Of a DNA stretch of 64,000 nt, positions 17,792 through 25,898 are shown piece after piece (within the stretch, counting starts at the first letter, position 1; every line of letters begins with the position of its first letter). The position numbers and the translations under genes are program-made. The notes beneath the pieces are model-generated. The model saw only the letters and a program-made list of their open reading frames with translations. It was not told the DNA's origin and ran no database searches. This DNA is from Runella sp. SP2 (GTDB lineage: Bacteria > Bacteroidota > Bacteroidia > Cytophagales > Spirosomataceae): the NCBI RefSeq assembly GCF_003711225.1, contig NZ_CP031030.1:806001-870000 (forward strand), given 5' to 3'.

Positions 17792-17820
17792 AACTTAAAT
17801 TTAATGGGGGAAGTGGTGAA

Positions 17821-18900
17821 TCAGTATCCGTAATTTTCTTTTAATTTTCTCATCAAAAGCCGCACGCCTTGTTGGGTATCGGGGCTGAAAGAGTTGGTGA
17901 AAATAAGGTAAGCTTTGTTTTTTAGTCGGTCGATGTGGGCAATGGTATAGTACGTGCCGACCGTGCCCGAGTGGGTCGAAAGTTCGTGGCCGTTTTCGTA
18001 AATGTTGTACCAGCCGAGGGAGTAGTTTTTAATACCCTTGTGAATAAACTGATAGGTGGCAGGAGCGAGGTAGTTTTTTTGCTCACTTAGTCCTTGTAAA
18101 TTGAGTTGGATAAACTTGACGTAATCGGTCAGACGCATATTGATGTCTCCCGCAGGTTCCGTATAGTCCAAATGGTAATCGAAAGTGGAGGGAATGGGCT
18201 GCAATTTGCCGTTTTCAAAACTATGTCCCCACGTATCTTTATGCTTCTGATTTTCGGGCCAAGACAATTGGACGTTTAGTTTGAGTTTTTTGTTCAACTC
18301 TTCCTCCACCAACTGCTCCCAACTTTTGGCGGTTACTTTCTCCAGCATCAGGGTCGCTAGGGTATAACCTGCATTGGAATAAATAAAGGGCGTTTTTTCG
18401 TCTATTTTGACGGGGTCGATGGTGAGTACAAACGCCCCAAACTGTTTCCTCTTCTGTGGATTTGTCCCCTTAAAAGCAGGGATTTCGGGGTCATTTTCCC
18501 CCTGAAAAGGCGCAACCCCTGCTTTGTGCGAAAGTAAATCCTGTAAAGTAATAGTGGCGTAGGCAGTTTTGCTTTTCTTTTTCCACTCGGGAAATACCTC
18601 AAAAAACTTCGTTGTCCATTTTAGCTTGCCTTTTTCTACATACTTGGCAATGATAAAAGCCGTCATGGCCTTGGTGTTGGAGCCAATATGGAAGCGGTCG
18701 TTGAGGGTGGCCGTGTCGGGTAGTGCGATGGAGTGCCTTCCCAAAGCCGCGATTTCTAAGGTAGAATTAGCATCGACGACCGCATAGTTAATTTCAGGAA
18801 TGTGGTATGTTTTGCGGATTGAATCGGCAAAGGAAACCGTTTTTTGAGCCAAGCCACAAGTGGCATTTAGCAAAAAGAAGGCAGCGATTGCAATTTTCAT
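17821..18900 (-). CDS. Serine hydrolase, class C beta-lactamase/PBP-like, secreted
   Basis: A protein of 359 residues with a signal peptide (MKIAIAAFFLLNATCGLAQ). The catalytic motifs of the beta-lactamase/transpeptidase-like family are visible: S-x-x-K as G-S74-N-T-K77, Y-x-N as YSNAGYTL, and the third box as H-S-G-T. Family members hydrolyse beta-lactams, D-amino-acid peptides or esters; the real substrate cannot be told from sequence. The reading frame continues upstream to 19173, but that part overlaps the next gene and lacks a signal, so the ATG at 18900 is the start. The protein is probably periplasmic. It lies 52 bases downstream of an outer-membrane protein gene on the same strand. 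Confidence 0.88.
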   Translation of the reverse strand: MKIAIAAFFLLNATCGLAQKTVSFADSIRKTYHIPEINYAVVDANSTLEIAALGRHSIALPDTATLNDRFHIGSNTKAMTAFIIAKYVEKGKLKWTTKFFEVFPEWKKKSKTAYATITLQDLLSHKAGVAPFQGENDPEIPAFKGTNPQKRKQFGAFVLTIDPVKIDEKTPFIYSNAGYTLATLMLEKVTAKSWEQLVEEELNKKLKLNVQLSWPENQKHKDTWGHSFENGKLQPIPSTFDYHLDYTEPAGDINMRLTDYVKFIQLNLQGLSEQKNYLAPATYQFIHKGIKNYSLGWYNIYENGHELSTHSGTVGTYYTIAHIDRLKNKAYLIFTNSFSPDTQQGVRLLMRKLKENYGY

Positions 18901-18952
18901 TTTGGTTCTGTCGGCTATTTTCTGTTCCACATTGCAAGTTACGGACGAATGA

Positions 18953-19591
18953 TTAAAAATTATACCCAAAATGAAACCCTGGTTCTCCCCAAACAAATTT
19001 CGACCATTTATCATCCAACTGTTTGAATCCATCAGGTAACGTTGTGTGATAAGCACGGTGGGTAATGGCAATGGAGGGTTGAATAAAAAACTTATCCTTG
19101 AAAAGTTTGATGTGATAACCAACGCGGTAGGTGTTGAAAATCTGAAAGCCATTGTCAATTTTTTTGCCGTCATTATTCACAAATTTTTGCAATGTTGGCA
19201 TGACATTCAGTTCGGCGTATAACCCTTTCCAAAAAAAACGTTGGTAAGCCACCGAAACGCCATATTCACGGACATACCCTGGGAATTTTTCTTCTGGTTT
19301 TCCGTAGGCTTTGTTTAAAAAGGGGTGAATGCCATTCGGCCAAGCATATTTCCATGTTTTTGGTTCTAAGGTAATTACATCTTTTCCCGTAATACGATAA
19401 CCAATGTTGAGTTGGGCAAAATTGGGAGGATTGGTCGTGGCTAAATTGCCCAATAAAAATACCGTACTACCAACAAACCACTTTTTATAGGTGTTTTCTT
19501 GGTTGGCATATTGTGCCTTTACCTGTGAACAAATTACCAGCACCAAAGCAAGCCCAATCCATAAATTTTTCTTTTGCATGTCTGTTTTCAT
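18953..19591 (-). CDS. Outer-membrane beta-barrel-like protein, unknown function
   Basis: About 212 residues with a signal peptide (NLWIGLALVLVICSQVKAQ). The mature part is aromatic-rich with alternating strands (YGVSVAYQRFFWKGLYAELN; YRVGYHIKLFKDKFFIQPSI) and ends in Phe (GFHFGYNF), typical of small Bacteroidota outer-membrane barrels. Two ATGs, at 19591 and 19579, give acceptable signal peptides; the first is chosen. A TACTTTTG -7 box for the minus strand lies at 19610-19617, just upstream, which argues against the open frame up to 19645. The Crp/Fnr gene immediately upstream on the same strand may regulate it. No specific function is recognised. Confidence 0.72.
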   Translation of the reverse strand: MKTDMQKKNLWIGLALVLVICSQVKAQYANQENTYKKWFVGSTVFLLGNLATTNPPNFAQLNIGYRITGKDVITLEPKTWKYAWPNGIHPFLNKAYGKPEEKFPGYVREYGVSVAYQRFFWKGLYAELNVMPTLQKFVNNDGKKIDNGFQIFNTYRVGYHIKLFKDKFFIQPSIAITHRAYHTTLPDGFKQLDDKWSKFVWGEPGFHFGYNF

Positions 19592-19664
19592 TAATGTTAA
19601 ACGATGCTGCAAAAGTAGATAGAGGGGTTGCCTAACCTCGTTCACTTAAGTTAAGAAACGTACC

Positions 19665-20246
19665 TTAGCTTTTGTCTTTTTCCGTAATTCTGGCTCGTAG
19701 TCTGCTCAACGATTGGGGTTTGATGCCCAAATAGCTGGCTAATTGGTGTTGGGGTACCCGCTGAATCAAATCGGGTCTTTTATGGAGTAAGTTCAGGTAG
19801 CGTTGTTCGGGGGAAGAAGTTTTGAACTCGTCAAAGTCTATACGTTGTTTCGCCAACAATTCTTCCGATAGCATCCGACACATGATTTCAAACTTGGGAA
19901 ACTTGCTGTTGACTTCTACTTCCATGTCCGAATTTGAAACGGTAATTATACTGTCTTCTACGCAACTGACGTAATAGTCGGACGGCATTTTGTTTATCAC
20001 ACAAGGGGGCGTCAAGGCTTCCATTTCGGTGTAGAAAGCAGTGGTTTTTTCTTCCCCGTCCAAAATATAATAGCTTCTAATACAGCCTTTGAGTACGAAG
20101 TAGCTCTCTTTCGATTTTTGTCCTTCTTTGAGTAAAATCGTCCCTTTCTTAACGGTGCGAAATAGGTCTAATGAAAGCAGGATGTTCTTCTCATCTTCGG
20201 TCAGGGTGATGTATTTTGAAATGAAGTCAAAAAGGGTGTTTTTCAT
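19665..20246 (-). CDS. Crp/Fnr-family transcriptional regulator
   Basis: A protein of 193 residues beginning MKNTLFDFISKYITLTEDEK. Residues about 25-110 form a cyclic-nucleotide-binding-like barrel (GTILLKEGQKSKESYFVLKG; IRSYYILDGEEKTTAFY), but the cAMP-contacting Arg/Ser pocket of true Crp is not evident. The C-terminus (about 150-190) is a winged helix with VPQHQLASYLGIKPQSLSRL. This is the common Bacteroidota Crp/Fnr group of single-gene regulators that typically control a neighbouring membrane protein. The start at 20246 avoids overlap with the DUF1801 gene; the frame is open to 20303. The effector is unknown. Confidence 0.9.
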   Translation of the reverse strand: MKNTLFDFISKYITLTEDEKNILLSLDLFRTVKKGTILLKEGQKSKESYFVLKGCIRSYYILDGEEKTTAFYTEMEALTPPCVINKMPSDYYVSCVEDSIITVSNSDMEVEVNSKFPKFEIMCRMLSEELLAKQRIDFDEFKTSSPEQRYLNLLHKRPDLIQRVPQHQLASYLGIKPQSLSRLRARITEKDKS

Positions 20247-20269
20247 GGTTTTGCTGTTGCTATTGTTGG

Positions 20270-20668
20270 TTATGCTTGGTGCAAAGGCGTTGCATTTATC
20301 CATTCAGTGACAATCTCTATCAATTCTGATTTTCCATTTTCGATGTCCTCCAGGGTTTTGAAAGTGATAATTGCGCGGTCATTTCCTTTCCAAACCAACC
20401 TCTTACTTTTATTCGCAATTAGTTTGTCTTCGGGTTGCGCTTGTTTGCTTACACCTCTATGAAAAATCAATTGTACTTGTTTCGTGGGAGGTTGAATTTT
20501 CATTGTAATTCTATCCGCATTGCCAACGCAGTAGTTGGGGCCGTTCCATTTGATATTTTCTGTTAAATCTGGATTTGCAGATAAAAGGTAATTTCTTAAT
20601 TCCTCTATTTCTTTTCTAAACGGATGATTTTGCTCGTCCAAGAACTTTGTTACCTCTGTATTTTTCAT
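20270..20668 (-). CDS. DUF1801-family protein
   Basis: A cytosolic protein of 132 residues. It has the family pattern: a helical N-terminus (HPFRKEIEELRNYLLSANPD), the ENIKWNGPNYCVG turn with the conserved K-W/Y-N/G-x-P, a RITMKIQPPTKQVQLIFHRG strand pair, and a late DRAIITFKTLEDIE segment. DUF1801 (YdhG-like, iron-chaperone-like fold) has no established reaction. It precedes the Crp/Fnr gene by 23 bases on the same strand and may be co-transcribed with it. Confidence 0.85.
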   Translation of the reverse strand: MKNTEVTKFLDEQNHPFRKEIEELRNYLLSANPDLTENIKWNGPNYCVGNADRITMKIQPPTKQVQLIFHRGVSKQAQPEDKLIANKSKRLVWKGNDRAIITFKTLEDIENGKSELIEIVTEWINATPLHQA

Positions 20669-21237
20669 TTTTTAAAAGCCTTATCTCTTACAGAATACGC
20701 TAAGGTAGTTTAATTTCATTACTTTCCGATAGCGCGAGTGTTCCACTGGTGCTGACTATTCCAAGGCTTCGAGCCTAGGCTGACAATCGAAAGGTTTATA
20801 AAGGCCATGTGTGGGATGCACGCGGTATCGGAGGTTGGGGTCACTCACTGCCAAGCTGGCCGCTTCTTGCTCCAGAGGAGCTAAATCTTCGTAGAAATAA
20901 ATAATTGTCCTTCCCTAAAGCCCCGTTGGGGCGGCCGACGTTCGGTGACCTCTTTCACCAAGCGTCGGCCACTTGGATAGGGCTTTAGGGGAGGGGTTTA
21001 TTATTTTTCTACTACAAAGGTTTTGCCTCTCCGAGGCGTTTAACCTATTAAAATAGAAAACTTGCCATAAGTATCAAAAAAGCTTTGTAATGTATTTATA
21101 GTGAGATGTTTGTCGATTGAGAAGTAGCGACGAATAAACTCAAAATGCGTAGCCCTTCTCCCGCTCGCCCCAACCAGCAAGCTCTCCCTTTTAAGGTGTG
21201 CCCGCCCCGATAATCTGTCGGGGCGGACAAAGAAGAG
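20669..21237. other. 570-bp spacer without a recognisable gene; contains palindromes
   Basis: No open frame here looks coding. Two structures stand out. At 20911-20997 an 11-bp inverted repeat (CCCTAAAGCCC and GGGCTTTAGGG, extended by flanking CCTTC/GAGG) encloses a second arm pair GGCCGACG/CGTCGGCC, giving a cruciform-capable element of about 85 bp. At 21199-21229 a GC-rich hairpin (CGCCCCGA, loop, TCGGGGCG) lies just past the end of the minus-strand biosynthetic operon; it lacks a T run on that strand. The rest (20700-20880, 21000-21160) shows nothing I can name. Confidence 0.6.
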
Positions 21238-22314
21238 TTATTGTTTTTTTCGTAGTGTATTCACTTGGATGTGTGGCCAGCGCGTAGTACCGCCGTCGGT
21301 TCCAAAATGAAATTCAAAAAACTGGATTTGCTCGTATTGTAATTGCAACACCTCCTCGCCGTTTTCAATAATCTTTTCAATCCACATACGAAAGTTCATT
21401 TCGGTGGTAGGAGTAAATCTGTTGATAAAAGGAGTATTGAGAATTCCGCCTTCAGGCCCACCCTGTTCTCTGGAAGTCAGTTCAATTAAACTGTATTCTT
21501 TGAATTTTTGTCCTTTGATGGCGTCGCGTAACCGTAAATCAGGCCGAACAGAATAGGGGTAAAATTCACTTGCCAATATACGTTGCGTGTAGGTTCGGTT
21601 TCCGCTAGGGTCTTGGTCTGGCATACTTGTGTCATGCACCCATGCAGGAGCAGGTTCATCAAGGTTAATGGGAGTGTCAGGCGTAGTTCCTGCACCACCC
21701 ATACTTTGAGAAATGGCAAGGTGATTGAAGTCCCATGTTGCAGTACCTTCAGGAAAAACAGGAGATGTACCATCATAATTTTCGGAGTGGGTTCCTAATA
21801 ATAAAATGGTACTTCCGTGCGGAATCGTTCCACTGCGAGAGATACTGTAGGCTGAGACGTAGTTGGGGCCTTCGGCTCCTGCCCCTGCGGCAAGTTCAGG
21901 AAAGCCAATGTCGGTCATAATAGATTCATTATCAGCTGGATGATTGTAAATGTCATTCAGACGAAGGTACATACCGTTTTCTTCGTGAAGCCCTTTTCCT
22001 GTCAAATCTTTGATGCTTTGTTCGTACTTGACTGCTGCGCAAAATTGTTCATTGGCTCCTCCTCGATTCCGAACCATGCCAGGCACCAACGTGAATGTAA
22101 GTTCTTCGGTGTACTCTTGGATTAGAAAATGAAACTTACCAGGAATCATTTCGGAGCTTGTACCAGGTGAGGGCATACATATTGTGAATAATCCCCATCC
22201 AGTGGTGTTGTTATCTGGATTGTGGTTGACCCATGTTCCTTCGAGTGCTTTAAGTACTCCATAATCGGCGTCTTCATCCACCACTTTTGGTGAAAATTTT
22301 TTGATGTCTGACAT
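21238..22314 (-). CDS. Unassigned protein with a possible nitrobindin/lipocalin-like barrel, last gene of VioB-like operon
   Basis: A protein of 358 residues from the ATG at 22314 (MSDIKKFSPKVVDEDADYG); the frame is open to 22437, but that would overlap the upstream oxidase gene. No signal peptide is seen. The N-terminal half has a lipocalin/nitrobindin-like strand pattern: LEGTWVNHNP, then QEYTEELTFTLVPG, then HEENGMYLRL and GTATWDFNHLAIS. Nitrobindin-like barrels bind heme, and VioB/RebD-type enzymes are heme proteins, but the link here is inference. The C-terminal half (SRELTS-like and EVLQLQYEQIQFFEFHFG strands) is not recognised. In violacein synthesis VioE is a beta-sheet protein with no cofactor that acts after VioB; this protein is not VioE by length or motif, but it occupies a comparable slot. 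Confidence 0.6.
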   Translation of the reverse strand: MSDIKKFSPKVVDEDADYGVLKALEGTWVNHNPDNNTTGWGLFTICMPSPGTSSEMIPGKFHFLIQEYTEELTFTLVPGMVRNRGGANEQFCAAVKYEQSIKDLTGKGLHEENGMYLRLNDIYNHPADNESIMTDIGFPELAAGAGAEGPNYVSAYSISRSGTIPHGSTILLLGTHSENYDGTSPVFPEGTATWDFNHLAISQSMGGAGTTPDTPINLDEPAPAWVHDTSMPDQDPSGNRTYTQRILASEFYPYSVRPDLRLRDAIKGQKFKEYSLIELTSREQGGPEGGILNTPFINRFTPTTEMNFRMWIEKIIENGEEVLQLQYEQIQFFEFHFGTDGGTTRWPHIQVNTLRKKQ

Positions 22315-22378
22315 TTTTTTAGGGTTTAAGAAATATAAAATTGATTGAGTAAATTCCAGTGTGAGTTCCCTACCAATG

Positions 22379-24166
22379 CTACAGTTCGGGGCTAATAAAC
22401 GGATATTGGGTATCGTCCACGATGGGATGAACATCAAAAAAGTCGTTCAGAACTGACTCCGCCGTGCAGTAGGCTCCCTCCACCCACGCTTGGTCGTTGG
22501 AGTAGGCTTCGCCAACGATGTAGATGTTCAAATCTTTGTTTACAAGTTGGGAGGGCTTACGGATTTTTCGTTGTACGTCATTGATGTCATAATGAGCCGC
22601 CCAGGCATGATAACCTGCGTTGAAAGGAGGAAGCGACCAGTCCATATAGCGTGCTTCCAAGGGCTCAGGGACAAGCGTGTAGTCTGAACCTGGGCCAAAA
22701 TGTATCTCGGCGAGTTGCTTTCGAAGCATTGTAATCATGTTATTTGGGCATTTTTTAGGACCTTGAAGAGGCTGAATATTATCGATACTCGGGATAGTAC
22801 GGTCTTCGTCGGTATTCAGTTCTAGTTCTTTCCAAAAATCAGTAAACATTTCGTCGTCATAGCTTGCCAAAATCCCATAGATTGGTTTTTGCGTTTTATC
22901 GAGGGCATTATTGCCAAAATAAACCACCATTCGTATCGGCGTATCTGTCACACTTGGGCCAATCGAATTAGGCTTGCCTTGTTGCTCTAGTCGTGGTTTG
23001 TATTTGGCATTCATCCACCATTCGCAGTCAAAAAATAACCCCACTTTGTAGGAAGGTTGTACAATGGCTGCTTCCAAGTAGTTTTGAACCGATGCTTGAT
23101 TGAGCACGTCATAGGTACCTTTGGGGGCATGGTGGTAACGCGTAGCCTGAGCGACCAATTCGATGGAGTGGCGAGGCATGGCTAACCAAGCGGCATCTGT
23201 CTCTTCTACGGCATTTGAAAGCCAAGGCGATTCTCTTGACGCAATTTTAAATCGCACTTTGTTGGTGGTTTCGTCAGCCAAAATGGAATGGAGGCGCGTA
23301 TTTGGTGTGTACCTAAAATCAATTCCTTTGTCGCGTGCCAGTTGGACAATCGAATTGAACAACGCATTGAACATCATCGAAAAACCGTGGGTTAACGTTT
23401 TGTATTCGGTGCCTGGCATAAATTCATCGTTGGCCTCAAAGGCGACGGAAGAATTCCAGTTAATGACGTTGGACGAATACCCGTTTCCATCTGCGGCATA
23501 ATCATAGCCTTCGTTGGTTAGTTGGTCATACATGATATTCCAATAGCCGATGTTTCTGACTAAATCGCCATTCTTAAAAACCGAATTTGTATCGGTGTCG
23601 TACTTCAATCGTCCGTATTTGTTGAACTCAAGCCAATCGAGGCGAGTCTTTGGGTAATCTTGGGTAATGGCCAATTTCCCAACCTCGTTCATTCCGTAGA
23701 AAGGAGTTTGGGCAGCTCCACCATTAGGGATATTGTAAGGAGCAGGATTGCTTGCGCTAATCTCACTGCTGTACATGTTTTTGTGCCTGAGGTAATAAAG
23801 TGGGTCAGCAGATTCGTCGAACTCCACCGAATACTGGTCGAGGTTTAGCAGTTCAATTACCTTTGACACCACTTTATGGCCCGATTGTGTTGTTTCGTTC
23901 CACTGAGAATAGCGCATTCCTCCCAATTCTAAATAAGAGGCTTCGGGGTCGTTGTTGAAATGCCAAGTACAGATGCGAGCCCCTGCGGCTCTAGTGCCCC
24001 TGTGCTCATCATTGAAGTCATATTGCCCCCAATCATAAAGCTCCACCACATCTCCCTCGTGCAGTTGTTTTAATTTTCCTTTTTCTGTCGTTGTTTCACC
24101 GTTTAGCAAGCGCCAAATGGTGTAAAGGCCAGAGGCGCCCGCGCCAAAGATGGAGTACTTTTTCAT
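22379..24166 (-). CDS. Flavin-dependent amine oxidase (VioA/RebO-like L-amino-acid oxidase)
   Basis: A protein of 595 residues with an N-terminal Rossmann dinucleotide motif (IFGAGASGLYTIW; G8-x-G10-x-x-G13). The flavin/substrate block ELGGMRYS (E80-S87) corresponds to the E-L-G-A/G-x-R-Y element of VioA and other L-amino-acid oxidases. The C-terminal FAD segment reads IVGEAYSNDQAWVEGAYCTA, matching the S-D-x-x-G-W-M/V-E-G-A region. The expected reaction is oxidation of an L-amino acid (tryptophan in VioA/RebO) to the imino acid plus H2O2. It is longer than VioA (about 418), with insertions around 100-230, so substrate choice is open. No signal peptide. It follows the sarcosine-oxidase-like gene by 11 bases and precedes the barrel protein gene by 64. 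Confidence 0.85.
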   Translation of the reverse strand: MKKYSIFGAGASGLYTIWRLLNGETTTEKGKLKQLHEGDVVELYDWGQYDFNDEHRGTRAAGARICTWHFNNDPEASYLELGGMRYSQWNETTQSGHKVVSKVIELLNLDQYSVEFDESADPLYYLRHKNMYSSEISASNPAPYNIPNGGAAQTPFYGMNEVGKLAITQDYPKTRLDWLEFNKYGRLKYDTDTNSVFKNGDLVRNIGYWNIMYDQLTNEGYDYAADGNGYSSNVINWNSSVAFEANDEFMPGTEYKTLTHGFSMMFNALFNSIVQLARDKGIDFRYTPNTRLHSILADETTNKVRFKIASRESPWLSNAVEETDAAWLAMPRHSIELVAQATRYHHAPKGTYDVLNQASVQNYLEAAIVQPSYKVGLFFDCEWWMNAKYKPRLEQQGKPNSIGPSVTDTPIRMVVYFGNNALDKTQKPIYGILASYDDEMFTDFWKELELNTDEDRTIPSIDNIQPLQGPKKCPNNMITMLRKQLAEIHFGPGSDYTLVPEPLEARYMDWSLPPFNAGYHAWAAHYDINDVQRKIRKPSQLVNKDLNIYIVGEAYSNDQAWVEGAYCTAESVLNDFFDVHPIVDDTQYPFISPEL

Positions 24167-24177
24167 GTGTGTTGGGT

Positions 24178-25362
24178 TTAGATGTTTTTGAGGTGTTTAT
24201 CGGTTAATTTAAAGTGACTGATGTCGTATTCCGTTGTTTGGTTCAGCGTCAAATCGCTTAGTATTTTTCCCATCAGTGGAATAAATTTTCCTGCCCAACC
24301 CGTGGCATAAAGCACTATGTTTTGGTGGTTTGGAACGAAGCTGGGCGCAAAATCGACAATCAATTCTTTGGAGGCATTGTTGCTCAAGGCCATAAAACAA
24401 GTGGAGGTATGATACGGACGTGGGTCAATGCCTGTCATGTGGTTTTTAACCCACTCCGACGTTAAGGCCAACTCTTCTTTATTGGGAATAGAGGTTCGCT
24501 GAGAGGGGTCGGTGAGCGGATTAATGACAAAATCGGGGGCGACTCGGATGTAACCAGGGTAATCCCAATCTACCGCAGGAAATCCGTAAAACTCGTTTCC
24601 ATCTTTTCCTTTGGGTGGTTGGAACACAAACCACGTAGGATAGTTGATAGAGGGATCCGTCAGTTTAAAATAAGCAGATGACATGTTCCAATAGGTCACA
24701 TTCAAGTAAATGCGCAGGAGGCTCGTTACCTCATCGACGTATGGCCCAGGTACTAAAACCAGTTTCTTTGAAGTGTAGGTGGTGTTTCCTACGGTAACTT
24801 GAATGTCTTGGTTCGCTGATGAAGTGATTTTATCTACTTTTGAATGCTCTTTCAATGAGATAAATGGAGACGTAGCACACAAACTGTGAAGGGTTTCAAC
24901 CGTATTTTTTAAATTAATACTAGCTCCATCTTTTTGAAATAATCCCTCGTACGTAGAAGGTAAATTCTTAAAGTGGTATTTGTTTTGAATGTCAGTAGCA
25001 TTCAATTTAGTGTAAGGAATCTGTTGATTGGTTAAGGCTTGTTCTGCTAGTTTTATATTCCCTTCGGTGGTTTGTACATCGGGGTCTCCAAACCATAACG
25101 TCCCTACTTTTTTCATCAACTCCAATTTGGTTTGGCTCTGGAGGTCTTCCCAATAGGGTTCACTTTGAACCACCAATTTTACCATGTACTCTTCTGGGTA
25201 GGGTATTCTGAATTGCCGAGTAAACCCCGCAGAACTTCCCAGTTGGTTCTGAAAAGTAAACCGTTCAAGCACAAGTGTTTTTACCTTTTCTTTGCTTAAT
25301 TGATAAGCCGTGGATAGCCCCATCGAACCTCCACCTACTATGATTACATCGTAGTTATTCAT
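24178..25362 (-). CDS. Sarcosine/N-methyltryptophan-oxidase-like FAD enzyme (DAO family)
   Basis: A protein of 394 residues. The FAD motif is VIIVGGGSMGLSTAY (G10-x-G12-x-x-G15) followed by LVLERF. FTRQFRIPYPEEYM matches the R-x-x-R-x-x-Y region of monomeric sarcosine oxidase and N-methyl-L-tryptophan oxidase (SolA). Cys322 in TSTCFMALSNN is where these enzymes bind FAD covalently (Cys315 in sarcosine oxidase), and the late YATGWAGKFIPLMGK segment replaces the usual GHGFK. Family members oxidise secondary amines or amino acids to imines with H2O2. Having a second flavin oxidase beside the VioA-like one suggests a separate oxidative step on the substrate or product. There are 80 bases between it and the VOC gene upstream. 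Confidence 0.87.
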   Translation of the reverse strand: MNNYDVIIVGGGSMGLSTAYQLSKEKVKTLVLERFTFQNQLGSSAGFTRQFRIPYPEEYMVKLVVQSEPYWEDLQSQTKLELMKKVGTLWFGDPDVQTTEGNIKLAEQALTNQQIPYTKLNATDIQNKYHFKNLPSTYEGLFQKDGASINLKNTVETLHSLCATSPFISLKEHSKVDKITSSANQDIQVTVGNTTYTSKKLVLVPGPYVDEVTSLLRIYLNVTYWNMSSAYFKLTDPSINYPTWFVFQPPKGKDGNEFYGFPAVDWDYPGYIRVAPDFVINPLTDPSQRTSIPNKEELALTSEWVKNHMTGIDPRPYHTSTCFMALSNNASKELIVDFAPSFVPNHQNIVLYATGWAGKFIPLMGKILSDLTLNQTTEYDISHFKLTDKHLKNI

Positions 25363-25442
25363 TGGAATAAATTGAAAAAAGATGATTGAAGAAACACTAT
25401 TCAGGGCAACAAACTGTACCTCTGATTTCTCCGAAAACGCAG

Positions 25443-25898
25443 CTACCCTTTCCCCATGTTTTGCCTAATGACAAAGGAGTTGTTGTCGGGGTCGCAGAAG
25501 AAAAAGAAGAGGTCAATGAAGCCTTCGTCGGAAGTGTTGGAAATGATGTATTTGTCATCGCCTTCGCCACCGCCCATTGGCATCACTACCACGCCTTGCT
25601 GGAGTAAATCCTGTAAAGTCGCCTTTATATCGTCCACGATAAAACTGGGCACCGTGCCGTTGGCGGGCATGGATGGGTAGGGCGCGTCGATGTCTTTGTA
25701 CAGCCCAATGGTGAACGTCCCACCCTGTGCGCAGGGAGCATTCATTTCGACATAGGAGTTGGTGCTGTAGGTGCCTCCGTCGCTGATGGTATAGCGTTCA
25801 TCCACGGTAAATCCCAAAACATTCTCGTAAAATGCCCGTGAGCGCAGCACGTCGCTGACCGATAGCTTGGTGACTAATTGTTGTAATTGAAAGTTCAT
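25443..25898 (-). CDS. VOC (glyoxalase/bleomycin-resistance) superfamily protein
   Basis: A protein of 151 residues with the beta-alpha-beta-beta-beta fold twice. The first module reads LVTKLSVSDVLRSRAFYENV then LGFTVDERY; the second has FIVDDIKATLQDLLQQGVVV and ends FFFCDPDNNSFVIRQNMG. The D-P-D-x-N-x-F ending is typical of VOC proteins. The metal-site residues of dioxygenases are not all evident, so the protein may bind a product (self-protection) or catalyse an isomerisation; neither is shown. Its ATG overlaps the stop of the ferritin-like gene (ATGA), so it is translationally coupled to the VioB-like pair and likely belongs to the pathway. Confidence 0.85.
   Translation of the reverse strand: MNFQLQQLVTKLSVSDVLRSRAFYENVLGFTVDERYTISDGGTYSTNSYVEMNAPCAQGGTFTIGLYKDIDAPYPSMPANGTVPSFIVDDIKATLQDLLQQGVVVMPMGGGEGDDKYIISNTSDEGFIDLFFFFCDPDNNSFVIRQNMGKG

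Noticed and set aside
18901..19173. N-terminal extension of the serine hydrolase
   Set aside because: It overlaps the outer-membrane protein gene and puts 91 residues before an obvious signal peptide at 18900.
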